NCBI GenBank assembly: GCA_026398715.1
Contig: JAPLSI010000242.1
Span: 1-64,000 of the forward strand
DNA: 64,000 nucleotides
Source: Gammaproteobacteria bacterium
GTDB taxonomy: Bacteria > Pseudomonadota > Gammaproteobacteria > Xanthomonadales > Xanthomonadaceae
Direction: 5' to 3'
Of this stretch, positions 35,753 to 47,010 are shown one piece after another. The notes under the pieces are model-generated. The model was not told the DNA's origin. It saw only the letters and a program-made list of their open reading frames with translations, and made no database searches. Each line of letters opens with the position of its first letter. The first letter of the stretch is position 1. Both the position numbers and the translations under genes were made by a program.

Positions 35753-37495
35753 TTACTTCGCGACCACCGCGGTCTTGATGCCGTGCTGCTTGGTCATCCA
35801 CCACTGCTGCAGCAAGCCGAGCAGGCCGTTGGTGACCCAGTACAGCACCAGGCCGGCCGGGAAGAAGGCCATCATCACGCCGAACACCAGCGGCATGAAC
35901 TGCATCATCTTCTTCTGAATCGGGTCGATGCCCGGCATCGGCGTGAGCTTCTGCGTCAGGTACATCACGGTCAGGTTGAGGAATGGCAGGATGAAATACG
36001 GATCGGCCGCGGTCAGGTTCTGGATCCAGCCCATCCACGGCGCGTGGCGCAGTTCGACGGTTTCCAGCAACACCCAATACAGGCCCAGGAAAATCGGGAT
36101 CGGAATCAGCATCGGCAGGCAGCCACCGATCGGATTGATCTTTTCCTTCTTGTACAACTCCATCATCGCGATCTGGAATTGCTGCTTGTCGTCGCCGTAG
36201 CGTTCCTTCAACGCCTCGATGCGCGGCTGCACGGCGCGCATCTTGGCCATGGACTGGTACTGCTTGGCCGACAGCGGATACAGCGCGGCCTTCAGCAGCA
36301 CGACGATGGCGATGATCGCCCAGCCCCAGTTGCCGAACAGTTTATGCAGCCACGACAACAGCCAGAACAAGGGCTGCGCGATGAAGCTGAGCATGCCGTA
36401 GTCCACGCTCAGCTTGAGCGTGGGCGCGAGCTCGGCCATCGGCGCCTGCAGTTTCGGTCCGACCCACAAGCGGCTCTGGTGATCGACCGCGGTGCCGGGC
36501 GCGACGTCCAGCGGTGAGGCGATGCTGCGCAGGATGTACAGCGGCACGCCGTTGCGCGTCTCGACCGTGGTGTTGAACTGCACCTGCGGATCCTTGGGCT
36601 GTGGCACCCACGCGGTGGCGAAATGGTGCTGCAACATCGCGATCCAACCGTCGGTGACGGTGCCGGCCGGCGGAGTTTCCTTGCTGTAGTCGCTGAGCGG
36701 CGTCTTCTCGTACTTGCCTTCCGGCGTGTACCAGGCCGCGCCCACGAAACTGAAGGTTTCCGGGCTGGTCAGGAAGCTGTGCTTGGGCGGTGGCGGCGGT
36801 GCGACGCGCGACAGGCGCACGAACGGATAGATGCGTTGCGCGGCGGCGCCGGGATTGGCGATGTGGTCGTTGATCTCGAGCACGTAGCTGCCGCGCTTCA
36901 GGGTAAGCGTGCGCTTGACCACCAGGCCGGTGGTCGGATCGGTCCAGCTGAGCGGCACGGACAGCGAAGCCGCGCCCGACCCAAGCACGAACTGGCTGGC
37001 GCCGGAGTCGGTGCTGAACTGCGCATCGAGCGTCTGCTGCGCAGCATTGGTGTCCACGCGGATCAGGCCCGACTCGGCGACCTGGTAGGTCGCGGGCGAG
37101 CTGTCGAGCAAATGCACGTTCGGGCTGCCGGCTTTCTTCTCGATCGTGTACTTGAGCAGCTGCGAATCGGTGATGCGGCCGCCGTTGAGATCGATCGTGA
37201 GGCGCAGCGTGTCGTTGGCGATGGTGATCGGCCGTGCCGACTGGGTTGTGCCCACTGGATTGGTGGCGGGCGCCAGCGCGACGCCGGCCGGGGGCAGCGC
37301 CGTGGTTCCTGCCGCAGGCGCGGGCGCGAGGCCGGCTACCGGTGCCGCTGCCTCGGGCGAGGTGGACGTGGCGGTGGTGGCGGCAGGCGTCGCGGGCGCC
37401 GTCGTGGCGGCCAGCTGGCCCTTGCTCCACTCCATCCACAACAAGGTGGCGACGACCAGCCAGGCGATCAACAGGAAAGAACGGGTTTGATTCAT
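35753..37495 (-). CDS. yidC: Membrane protein insertase YidC
   Basis: YidC inserts and folds inner-membrane proteins, alone or with SecYEG. The 580-residue protein has an N-terminal anchor (MNQTRSFLLIAWLVVATLLW), a long variable Ala/Pro-rich linker, the periplasmic P1 beta domain and the conserved core with LYPLSAKQYQSMAKMRAVQP, then GGCLPMLIPIPIFLGLYWVL and the last helices near FMPLVFGVMMAFFPAGLVLYW. It ends in a short basic-poor tail. It lies 33 bases after rnpA, a gap too small for the yidD gene that often sits there. Confidence 0.97.
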   Translation of the reverse strand: MNQTRSFLLIAWLVVATLLWMEWSKGQLAATTAPATPAATTATSTSPEAAAPVAGLAPAPAAGTTALPPAGVALAPATNPVGTTQSARPITIANDTLRLTIDLNGGRITDSQLLKYTIEKKAGSPNVHLLDSSPATYQVAESGLIRVDTNAAQQTLDAQFSTDSGASQFVLGSGAASLSVPLSWTDPTTGLVVKRTLTLKRGSYVLEINDHIANPGAAAQRIYPFVRLSRVAPPPPPKHSFLTSPETFSFVGAAWYTPEGKYEKTPLSDYSKETPPAGTVTDGWIAMLQHHFATAWVPQPKDPQVQFNTTVETRNGVPLYILRSIASPLDVAPGTAVDHQSRLWVGPKLQAPMAELAPTLKLSVDYGMLSFIAQPLFWLLSWLHKLFGNWGWAIIAIVVLLKAALYPLSAKQYQSMAKMRAVQPRIEALKERYGDDKQQFQIAMMELYKKEKINPIGGCLPMLIPIPIFLGLYWVLLETVELRHAPWMGWIQNLTAADPYFILPFLNLTVMYLTQKLTPMPGIDPIQKKMMQFMPLVFGVMMAFFPAGLVLYWVTNGLLGLLQQWWMTKQHGIKTAVVAK

Positions 37496-37528
37496 GGACG
37501 AACAATCACCCGGCGCGTACTGCGCCTG

Positions 37529-37954
37529 TCAGGACTCGGGAGAAGAAGGGCGACCGGTAATCGCGTCGGAGGGCGGCATTGTGCCGGGTGGGGCCATGGG
37601 CTTCAACGTGCGGGCGCGATTGAACAATGACAATAGGTCGGAATGCACGGCACTCGACTCTGCCTTGGCTGCCTCGGGCTTGGCCAGCAACACGTAATCA
37701 CCCGCCGGCAGTGTGGCGCGCAGTTGCCGGAAACATTCCTTGGCCTGGCGACGCAGGCGGTTGCGCACGACCGCGCGCTTGTCCACTCGCTTGGAAACGG
37801 TGACGCCCAAACGCGTACGGCCGCCCTCGGGAGGCAGCCGCACGTTCAATCGAAAGAAGGTTCCGGACACGCGCCGACCTTCGCCAAACACAGCCTGGTA
37901 CTCGGCCGAGACGTGCAGGCGCGCGTCGGGAGGGAAACTCTGGGAGGAAGTCAT
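37529..37954 (-). CDS. rnpA: Ribonuclease P protein component
   Basis: RnpA is the protein cofactor of RNase P in 5' tRNA maturation. The 141-residue protein has the family core: LGVTVSKRVDKRAVVRNRLRRQAKECFR (about residues 48-75), with the RNR motif RNRLRR. The usual basic, compact protein is extended at the C-terminus by about 40 residues of Ala/Pro/Ser-rich sequence. It follows rpmH by 61 bases and precedes yidC. Confidence 0.95.
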   Translation of the reverse strand: MTSSQSFPPDARLHVSAEYQAVFGEGRRVSGTFFRLNVRLPPEGGRTRLGVTVSKRVDKRAVVRNRLRRQAKECFRQLRATLPAGDYVLLAKPEAAKAESSAVHSDLLSLFNRARTLKPMAPPGTMPPSDAITGRPSSPES

Positions 37955-38015
37955 CGGCGCGGCAGCACGTCAACGTGGCCGCGCGGGAACCGCGACGCCG
38001 ACTAGCGGCGAAGCG

Positions 38016-38156
38016 TCAGACGCAGAGGCGGGCGCGGCCCTTGGCGCGGCGACGGGCAAGGATCTTGCGGCCATCGGCGGTAGCCATGCGGGCGCGAAAG
38101 CCGTGGTCGCGCTTGCGCTTGATGTTGCTGGGTTGGTACGTACGCTTGGTGGCCAT
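38016..38156 (-). CDS. rpmH: 50S ribosomal protein L34
   Basis: The 46-residue protein is a typical L34: [20 protein letters not shown], then [21 protein letters not shown]. The start at 38156 is chosen by family; an upstream in-frame ATG would add unrelated sequence. It is the first gene of rpmH-rnpA-yidC-mnmE, with a strong minus-strand promoter about 45 bases upstream, and is divergent from dnaA. Confidence 0.98.
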   Translation of the reverse strand: MATKRTYQPSNIKRKRDHGFRARMATADGRKILARRRAKGRARLCV

Positions 38157-38196
38157 GGTGGCAGCTCGGCTTGAATTGGGCGGAAATGAACTGGAA

Positions 38197-38225
38197 ACGA
38201 TAGCAACCGCAGCGCCAAAGGTCAA
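38197..38225 (-). promoter_or_regulatory. Sigma70-type promoter of rpmH-rnpA
   Basis: On the minus strand TTGACC (38225-38220), a 17-base spacer and TATCGT (38202-38197) give a near-consensus promoter, with a start about 35 bases before the rpmH ATG. Confidence 0.75.
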
Positions 38226-38236
38226 GGCGATCCCAC

Positions 38237-38289
38237 TTGGCAGGCCACTGCGGCGGGGGCTAGACTGGCCAACCCCGTACTTATCCACA
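38237..38289 (+). promoter_or_regulatory. Possible dnaA promoter with a DnaA box
   Basis: TTGGCA (38237-38242), 18 bases, then TAGACT (38261-38266) could be the dnaA promoter. A perfect DnaA box TTATCCACA follows at 38281-38289, placed where DnaA binding could repress its own transcription. The box is certain; the promoter is moderate. Confidence 0.5.
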
Positions 38290-38327
38290 GCCCGCCCCGC
38301 GCGGCGCGCGAAGGTTGCCCCAGTTTA

Positions 38328-38355
38328 ATGGATACCGTTTGATGGATACCGTCTG
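38328..38355 (+). repeat. 14-bp tandem repeat spanning the dnaA start codon
   Basis: ATGGATACCGTTTG (38328-38341) is followed directly by ATGGATACCGTCTG (38342-38355), one mismatch. The first copy opens a four-codon ORF (MDTV) whose TGA at 38340-38342 overlaps the dnaA ATG. Confidence 0.95.
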
Positions 38356-39655
38356 GCCCCGTTGCCTCGAACGCCTTGAGGCCGAATTTTCCGCGGAAGA
38401 CGTGCATACCTGGCTCAAGCCCCTGCAGGCCACGGCCCGTCCGGACGGCCTGGTTCTGCTGGCTCCCAACGCCTTCGTGGTCGACACCGTGCGCGAACGC
38501 TACCTGGGCCGGATCCGCGAGCTGGCCGGCCATTTCGCCGGGCTGCCCACCCAGGTGTCGCTGGAAGTGGGCTCGACGATGCGCGAGGCCGCGCCCGTCG
38601 CGCTGGCGGCGCCGGCCCGGGCCGCCGTCGATTTCCAGGGCAACCTCGACAAGCACTACACCTTCGACAACTTCGTGGAAGGTCGCAGCAACCAGTTGGG
38701 GCGCGCGGCCGCCCTGCAGGTCGCGCTGAACCCGGGCCGTGATTACAACCCGCTGCTGTTGTACGGCGGCACGGGCCTTGGCAAGACCCACCTGATGTAT
38801 GCCGCGGGCAATTTGATGCGCGCCAACAATCCCGGCATGCGTGTTTTGTACCTGCGCTCGGAACAGTTCTTCAGCGCGATGATGAAGTCGCTGCAGGACA
38901 AATCCATGGACCAGTTCAAGCGCCAATTCCACCAGGTGGATGCGCTGCTGATCGACGATATCCAGTTTTTTGCCGGGAAAAACACCACCCAGGAAGAATT
39001 CTTCCATACCTTCAACACGCTGTTCGACGGCAAGCAGCAGATCATCCTGACCTGCGATCGCTATCCGCGCGAAGTGGAGAATCTCGAGCCGCGCCTGAAG
39101 TCGCGACTGGGTTGGGGTTTGTCGGTGGCGATCGAGCCGCCCGATTTCGAAACGCGCGCAGCCATCCTGACCGCCAAGGCCAGCGAGCGGAAGATGAGCC
39201 TTCCCGAGGACGTGGCCTACCTGATCGCCAAGCGCATGCGCTCGAACGTGCGTGACCTGGAAGGGGCGCTCAACACGCTGGCGGCGCGCTCCAATTTCAT
39301 GGGCCGGCCGATCACCCCGGAGTTTGCGCAAGAGACCTTGCGCGACCTGTTGCGCGCCCAGGCGCAGGTCATTTCGATCAGCAATATCCAGAAGACCGTG
39401 GCAGACTACTATCAGCTGCGAATGGCGGACATGTTGTCCAAGCGCAGGACGCGCTCGCTGGCGCGTCCGCGGCAGATGGCCATGGCGTTGGCGAAGGATT
39501 TGACCGAGCACAGCCTGCCGGAAATCGGCGATGCGTTCGGGGGGCGCGACCACACGACGGTGCTGCATGCCTGCCGGGTGATCCGCGACCTGATCGGCAC
39601 CGACGGCAAGCTGCACGAAGACTGGGACAAGCTGGTTCGCAAGCTGACCGAATAG
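38342..39655 (+). CDS. dnaA: Chromosomal replication initiator protein DnaA
   Basis: DnaA binds 9-mer boxes at oriC, melts the origin and loads DnaB. The 437-residue protein has domain I ([20 protein letters not shown]), a short domain II, the AAA+ domain with Walker [13 protein letters not shown] and Walker [10 protein letters not shown], and domain IV with the box-recognition motif [11 protein letters not shown]. The start at 38342 is set by family similarity. The only nearby purine-rich sequence (GAAGG at 38310-38314) is better spaced for the ATG of the upstream mini-ORF at 38328, so dnaA may be translated by re-initiation. Confidence 0.97.
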   Translation: MDTVWPRCLERLEAEFSAEDVHTWLKPLQATARPDGLVLLAPNAFVVDTVRERYLGRIRELAGHFAGLPTQVSLEVGSTMREAAPVALAAPARAAVDFQGNLDKHYTFDNFVEGRSNQLGRAAALQVALNPGRDYNPLLLYGGTGLGKTHLMYAAGNLMRANNPGMRVLYLRSEQFFSAMMKSLQDKSMDQFKRQFHQVDALLIDDIQFFAGKNTTQEEFFHTFNTLFDGKQQIILTCDRYPREVENLEPRLKSRLGWGLSVAIEPPDFETRAAILTAKASERKMSLPEDVAYLIAKRMRSNVRDLEGALNTLAARSNFMGRPITPEFAQETLRDLLRAQAQVISISNIQKTVADYYQLRMADMLSKRRTRSLARPRQMAMALAKDLTEHSLPEIGDAFGGRDHTTVLHACRVIRDLIGTDGKLHEDWDKLVRKLTE

Positions 39656-39899
39656 CGGCGGCGCCAGGGGAAAACGGGTTATACCGGCGGCACGGGGATA
39701 GCCTGTGGATAAGTAGGGGGAAGTTTCAGGCCTCGCCACTTATCCACAGATTGTCCCAAGGGCCCGGGGCTTGCGGCACACAGGCTTCTGGCTAGATAAG
39801 TTGTTTTAATTCAATGGGTTAAACGTGAACCAGGGGCTTTTTCGGTCCCTCTACCACCACCAGTTTTAATTTATCCACCTGGATTTTGGGGTTCCCTGC
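39656..39899. other. Probable replication origin (oriC) between dnaA and dnaN
   Basis: This 244-base intergenic region holds two perfect DnaA boxes in opposite orientation, TGTGGATAA (39704-39712) and TTATCCACA (39740-39748), and a near-perfect TTATCCACC (39871-39879). An AT-rich stretch at about 39795-39824 (including TTGTTTTAATTCAATGGGTT) is a candidate unwinding element. With another box upstream of dnaA and the dnaA-dnaN-recF-gyrB order, this is the expected origin position. Confidence 0.8.
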
Positions 39900-41000
39900 A
39901 TGCGTTTCAGCCTCTCCCGCGAAGCCTTTCTCAAGCCATTGCAGCAAGTGGTCAATGTCGTGGAACGACGGCAGACACTGCCGGTGCTGGCCAACCTGCT
40001 GGTGCAGGTCGAGGGCGGCAACCTGTCCATGACCGGCACCGACCTGGAAGTGGAAATGGTGTCCCGCTCCGCAGTGGACGACAGCCAGCCAGGCGAAGGC
40101 ACCATTCCCGCCCGCAAGCTGTTCGAGATCGTCCGGGCCCTGCCTGACGGATCCAAGGTCACGGTCAGCCAGTCCGGCGACAAGGTGACAGTGCAGGCCG
40201 GTCGCAGCCGCTTCACGCTGGCCACCCTGCCCGCCAACGATTTCCCCGCCATCGAAGACCTGGAACTGGTCGAGCGCGTTCGCGTCTCGGAAGCGGCGCT
40301 GAAGGAACTGATCGAGCGCACCGCGTTCGCCATGGCCCAGCAGGACGTCCGCTACTACCTCAACGGCCTGCTGCTGGACCTGCGCGAGAACACCCTACGC
40401 TGCGTTGCCACCGACGGCCACCGGCTGGCCATGTGCGAGGCCGAGCTTCCCGCCGGCGTGCAGACCCGCAAGCAGATCATCCTGCCGCGCAAAGGCGTGC
40501 TCGAATTGCAGCGCCTGCTGGAAGGCGGCGACCGCGAGGTCGAGCTCGAAGTCGGCCGCAACCACCTGCGCATGCGCCGCGAGGATGTCACCTTTACCTC
40601 CAAGCTGATCGACGGCCGTTTCCCCGATTACGACGCCGTCATCCCGATTGGCGCGGACAAGGAAGTAAAAGTGGACCGCGAGGTCCTGCGGGCTGCCCTG
40701 CAGCGCGCCGCCATCCTGTCCAACGAAAAGTACCGTGGCGTGAAGCTCGAGGTATCCCCGGGCCAACTGAAGATCGTGGCGCACAACCCGGAACAGGAAG
40801 AAGCCCAGGAAGAAGTCGAAGCCGAAACACGGGTGGACAACCTGGCAGTGGGCTTCAACGTGACTTATCTGCTGGACGCACTGTCGGCGCTGCGCGAGGA
40901 GCAGGTCATCATCAACCTGCGCGACGGCAATTCCTCCGCCCTGATCCGCGAAGCCAGCCACGAACGCAGCCGCCATGTGGTGATGCCGCTTCGCCTGTGA
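39900..41000 (+). CDS. dnaN: DNA polymerase III beta sliding clamp
   Basis: The beta clamp tethers replicative and repair polymerases to DNA. The 366-residue length is standard, with three repeated clamp domains. It opens MRFSLSREAFLKPLQQVVNV and includes RRQTLPVLANLLV, RYYLNGLLLDLRENTLRCVATDGHRLA and the C-terminal VVMPLRL ending that forms part of the binding pocket. The ATG at 39900 directly follows oriC. A 10-bp-stem hairpin lies after its stop. Confidence 0.98.
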   Translation: MRFSLSREAFLKPLQQVVNVVERRQTLPVLANLLVQVEGGNLSMTGTDLEVEMVSRSAVDDSQPGEGTIPARKLFEIVRALPDGSKVTVSQSGDKVTVQAGRSRFTLATLPANDFPAIEDLELVERVRVSEAALKELIERTAFAMAQQDVRYYLNGLLLDLRENTLRCVATDGHRLAMCEAELPAGVQTRKQIILPRKGVLELQRLLEGGDREVELEVGRNHLRMRREDVTFTSKLIDGRFPDYDAVIPIGADKEVKVDREVLRAALQRAAILSNEKYRGVKLEVSPGQLKIVAHNPEQEEAQEEVEAETRVDNLAVGFNVTYLLDALSALREEQVIINLRDGNSSALIREASHERSRHVVMPLRL

Positions 41001-41030
41001 CCCCTCGCGCCAACCGCTTGTCTGCCCAAC

Positions 41031-41063
41031 CCAGGCCCGGTAACCCCGGGCCTGGTCTGCTTT
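41031..41063 (+). terminator. Terminator-like hairpin after dnaN
   Basis: CCAGGCCCGG-taacc-CCGGGCCTGG (41031-41055) is a perfect 10-bp stem followed by TCTGCTTT. The T-run is weak, so partial termination or attenuation between dnaN and recF is more likely than a full stop. Confidence 0.5.
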
Positions 41064-41097
41064 GGGGCCCACGGCCCTGGCCAGGGAAGGGCATGGC

Positions 41098-42180
41098 ATG
41101 GTCCTGACCCGACTCCAGATCCGCCAGCTGCGTTGCCTGGTAGAGGCGGAATTCCAGCCCCAACCAGGCTTGAATGTCCTGGTGGGCGCCAACGGCGCGG
41201 GAAAGTCCAGCGTCGTCGAAGCCATCCACCTGCTGGGTTACGGCCGATCCTTCCGCGGTCGGGTCAGCGACGGCCTGGTCCGGACGGGCTCGCCGCATCT
41301 GGAGATCTACGCCGAGTGGCTGGATCGGACGGGAGCAGCCCACCGCGCTGGACTGCGCCACGCCGGCAGCCGCTGGGAGGCCCGTATCGATGGTGCCCCA
41401 GCCCCCAGCCTGACCGAACTGTGTGCGCAGATCGCCGTGGTCACCTTCGAACCCGGCAGCCACGACCTGATCGCCGGAGGCGCGGAACATCGTCGTCGCT
41501 ACCTCGATTGGGGCCTGTTCCACGTGGAACCGGAGTTCCTGCCGCAATGGCGTCGATACTCCCGCGCCCTCAAACAGCGCAACGTCCTGCTCAAGTCATC
41601 GCCGTTGCCGTCGGCGCTGGATCCGTGGGACCGCGAATTGGCCGAGGCCGGTGAACGCCTGACCCGGCTGCGCCAGGATTACCTGGACCAGTTGGAGGCC
41701 TTTGTCGCCGAGCAAGCCCAAGCCTTTCTTTCCGAACTGGGTCGGGCCAGCCTGGACTTCAGGCCTGGATGGAAGCGCGACGATGTCAGCCTGGCCGATT
41801 CACTGCTGCTGGGGCGCGAGCGGGACATCGCGCTGGGTTACACCGGGTCCGGGCCGCACCGGGCGGACTGGCGTGTGGACTTTGTCGGTTTGCCGGGCAG
41901 GGAGGCATTGTCGCGCGGCCAGGAGAAGCTGACGGCCCTGGCCTGTATCCTGGGGCAGGCGAGCGCCTTTGCCGACCGTAACGGCGCCTGGCCCCTGGTT
42001 TGCCTGGACGACTTGGCCTCCGAACTCGATCTCAGGCACCAGGCGCAGGTTCTGGAGCGGGTGGGGCGTTCGCAGGCACAGGTCCTGCTGACCGGAACCC
42101 AGATCCCCGAAATCCTGCGGCCGGGCGACAGGGAATTTACCCTGTTCCACGTGGAACAAGGCAGTATCCGCCCGGATTAA
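41098..42180 (+). CDS. recF: DNA replication and repair protein RecF
   Basis: RecF is an SMC-like ATPase that helps load RecA at gaps. The 360-residue protein has Walker A LVGANGAGKSSVVEAIHLLG (about 25-44), FRGRVSDGLV, the signature ALSRGQEKLTALACILGQA and Walker B WPLVCLDDLASELD. The ATG at 41098 follows an AGGGAAGGG ribosome-binding site, which decides it over the upstream in-frame ATG at 41062. It is in the standard dnaN-recF-gyrB order. Confidence 0.96.
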   Translation: MVLTRLQIRQLRCLVEAEFQPQPGLNVLVGANGAGKSSVVEAIHLLGYGRSFRGRVSDGLVRTGSPHLEIYAEWLDRTGAAHRAGLRHAGSRWEARIDGAPAPSLTELCAQIAVVTFEPGSHDLIAGGAEHRRRYLDWGLFHVEPEFLPQWRRYSRALKQRNVLLKSSPLPSALDPWDRELAEAGERLTRLRQDYLDQLEAFVAEQAQAFLSELGRASLDFRPGWKRDDVSLADSLLLGRERDIALGYTGSGPHRADWRVDFVGLPGREALSRGQEKLTALACILGQASAFADRNGAWPLVCLDDLASELDLRHQAQVLERVGRSQAQVLLTGTQIPEILRPGDREFTLFHVEQGSIRPD

Positions 42181-42230
42181 CGCCCCTGTCGCGCAAATGA
42201 GACCGGCCCCAACGCGCGGCCTGCGTCGGC

Positions 42231-44752
<2,522 letters not shown>

Positions 44753-44994
44753 TCCGGGCGTTGCCCGAGGCTGGGCTGCCGCCGGACGGGCGGCCCCGGC
44801 TGCCGCCGCGGGCCATTGACGCCGCGTTAAGGCGAGATGTCCTACAACTGTCCCCGACCCACCGGGCCTGCAATCCGCCGCCACCGCGCCAGCATGGGCG
44901 CGGCCCTTGAGGCGAACGTCCATCCCCCGTACGCTTTGCAGCCCTTGCCCCATTCCGTCCCCGCACTACTGTCGCAACCGTTCCGGAGAGCCCC

Positions 44995-46221
44995 ATGAAG
45001 AAGTCGCTGTTGTTGTCTGCGGTCCTGGCCGCCCTGTTGGCTCCCCTGCCGGTTGAAACGGTCCATGCGCAGGCAGGAGGCGTGGACGCGCCGCAGGCCA
45101 ACACCCGCGCTGCGCGCAAAGCGCGCGAAGCACAGAAGAGCGGCGCCACCAACGTGGCCCAGACCTATCCCAAGGCAACCCGCGTAGCGCCCAAGCAGGC
45201 AGGCGAACCCAAGCTGTCCAAGCAGCTGGGCGCGTTGTTCGAATTGCAGACCAAGAATGACAGCGAAGACGAAATGATCGCCAAGGCCGACGAGATCCTC
45301 GCCGATCCGCGCGCCAACGCCTTCGACAAGTCCAGCGCGGCCTACCTTGCCGGCGGCGCGTGGCAGTCCAAGGAAACCAAGGACTATTCCGACACCATCA
45401 AGTATTACAAGCAGGCGGTGGAGTTCAACGGCCTGCACAACAACCTTCACTACCAGGCCATGCTGCAGGTCGCGCAGATGCTCGACGCCGACAACAAGCA
45501 TGACGAAGCCCTGACCTACGTCGACCGTTTCCTCACCGAAACCCAGTCCGAGGACGAGCGCGCCATCGCCATCAAGAACCAGATCCTGATCGGCAGCGGC
45601 AAGCCCGAGCAGGCCATCGTGGTGATGGAGAAGATGGCCGCCGCCAAACCGGCCGACAAGAAGCTGCAGATGAACCTCGCCAGCCTCTACCAGGAGGCCG
45701 GCCAGGAGGCCAAGGCGCTGGCCATCCTGGACCGTATGCGCAAGGACGGCCTGTTCACCGAGAGCAACGACTACGACATCGCCTGGCGCCTGCTGGCCAA
45801 CAGCAACGACCGCCAGAAGGACGCCATCAGCGTCATCGAGGAAGGCATGCAGAAGGGCATCCTGACCCCGGGCGCCGACGTGTACGCCTACCTGGCCCAG
45901 ACCTTTTACGCCGAAGGCGAGACCGACAAGGCCATTGCCGCCTGGACCAAGGGCGCCCCGCTGAGCAAGAACGGCGTGAGCTTCCTGAACCTGGCCAAGG
46001 CCCAGCAGGACAAGGAGCGCTATGCCGACGCCAAGGCCTCGGCCCAGCAGGCGCTGGCCAAGGGCGTCACCAAGCCCGGCGAAGCCTGGCAGGTCATCGG
46101 CATGAGCGAAGCGGGCCTGGGCAACAAGGCCGGCGCCGTGGCGGCTTACCGGGAAGCGGCAAAGTACCCGGAAACCAAGAAATGGGCCGAGTCCGAACTG
46201 CGTCAAGCTTCGGGAAAGTGA
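44995..46221 (+). CDS. Secreted TPR-repeat protein
   Basis: The 408-residue protein has a Sec signal peptide (about residues 1-25, cleavage after VHA) and then about ten tetratricopeptide-like helical pairs, for example TIKYYKQAVEFNGLHNNLHY, PEQAIVVMEKMAAAKPADKK, AIAAWTKGAPLSKNG and a final GEAWQVIGMSEAGLGNKAGA. It is a periplasmic scaffold of unknown partner. The following tonB-exbBD genes suggest a role in TonB-dependent uptake, an inference from position. A GGAGAG ribosome-binding site precedes the ATG. The 242 bases between gyrB and this gene hold GC-rich hairpins but no clear promoter. Confidence 0.8.
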   Translation: MKKSLLLSAVLAALLAPLPVETVHAQAGGVDAPQANTRAARKAREAQKSGATNVAQTYPKATRVAPKQAGEPKLSKQLGALFELQTKNDSEDEMIAKADEILADPRANAFDKSSAAYLAGGAWQSKETKDYSDTIKYYKQAVEFNGLHNNLHYQAMLQVAQMLDADNKHDEALTYVDRFLTETQSEDERAIAIKNQILIGSGKPEQAIVVMEKMAAAKPADKKLQMNLASLYQEAGQEAKALAILDRMRKDGLFTESNDYDIAWRLLANSNDRQKDAISVIEEGMQKGILTPGADVYAYLAQTFYAEGETDKAIAAWTKGAPLSKNGVSFLNLAKAQQDKERYADAKASAQQALAKGVTKPGEAWQVIGMSEAGLGNKAGAVAAYREAAKYPETKKWAESELRQASGK

Positions 46222-46331
46222 CGGTTGGTAATGCTGACGCCTTCGTATAAGCTAATACGTTCCCGCCGCTGGAAAGCAGAGGGTCGTTGCGCTTGTGCGC
46301 CGCGAGAACGAATGATCGAGCCGCCACCCGC

Positions 46332-46985
46332 ATGACGGATTTACACACCAGCTTCGATACTCCCAAGCAAACGATCAGCTGGCCGCGCATCGCGGGCACT
46401 TCGTTTGCAATCGCGTTGCACGTGGTCGTCTTCATGACATTGATGGCGCCCGTCACTTCGCAGAAGGCAGCGGACAAGGACGACGACGTAACGCTCGTCA
46501 ACTTCATCGAGCCGCCCAAGCCGCCGCCGCCGCCGCCACCGCCGCCGAAGGAACCGCCCAAGACGATCACCCGCATCGTCGAAGCGCCCAAGCCGACCTC
46601 GTTGCCGCCGCCGCCGGATGAACCGCCCATGGTCTACAACGACCCGAGCCCGGTCTCCACGCCTGCACCGCCCCCGGCTCCGCCGGCGCCGGTTGCCGCG
46701 CCGTCGGATTTCGGTGGCTCGGTCGACCCGACCGGGCGCGCACTGAACAAGCCGGTCTATCCGCCGGAAGAAATGCGCCGCGGAATCACGGGCACCACGC
46801 TGCTTACGCTTACCTACGACATCTCCGGTAACGTCACCGGCGTCGAGGTCAAGCGTTCCAGCGGCAATCGAAACCTGGATCGGGCCGCCGTCAAGGCTGC
46901 CAACCGCTGGAAGATCAACCCGGGCATGCGCGGAGGGGTACGCGTTGCTGGTCAGGTCGATGTCCCCGTCGAATTCACTCTTTAA
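46332..46985 (+). CDS. tonB: Energy transducer TonB
   Basis: TonB carries energy from ExbB-ExbD to outer-membrane receptors. The 217-residue protein has one N-terminal anchor helix (about 20-40, IAGTSFAIALHVVVFMTLMA), a very Pro-rich periplasmic spacer including a run of nine prolines and EPPK repeats, and a C-terminal TonB domain (KPVYPPEEMRRGITGTTLLT, then DISGNVTGVEVKRSSGNRNL and the final FTL). The ATG at 46332 gives the anchor without the preceding unrelated stretch. It is followed by exbB and two exbD genes. Confidence 0.95.
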   Translation: MTDLHTSFDTPKQTISWPRIAGTSFAIALHVVVFMTLMAPVTSQKAADKDDDVTLVNFIEPPKPPPPPPPPPKEPPKTITRIVEAPKPTSLPPPPDEPPMVYNDPSPVSTPAPPPAPPAPVAAPSDFGGSVDPTGRALNKPVYPPEEMRRGITGTTLLTLTYDISGNVTGVEVKRSSGNRNLDRAAVKAANRWKINPGMRGGVRVAGQVDVPVEFTL

Positions 46986-47010
46986 CGACTAACACTAGAA
47001 GGTCATATTT

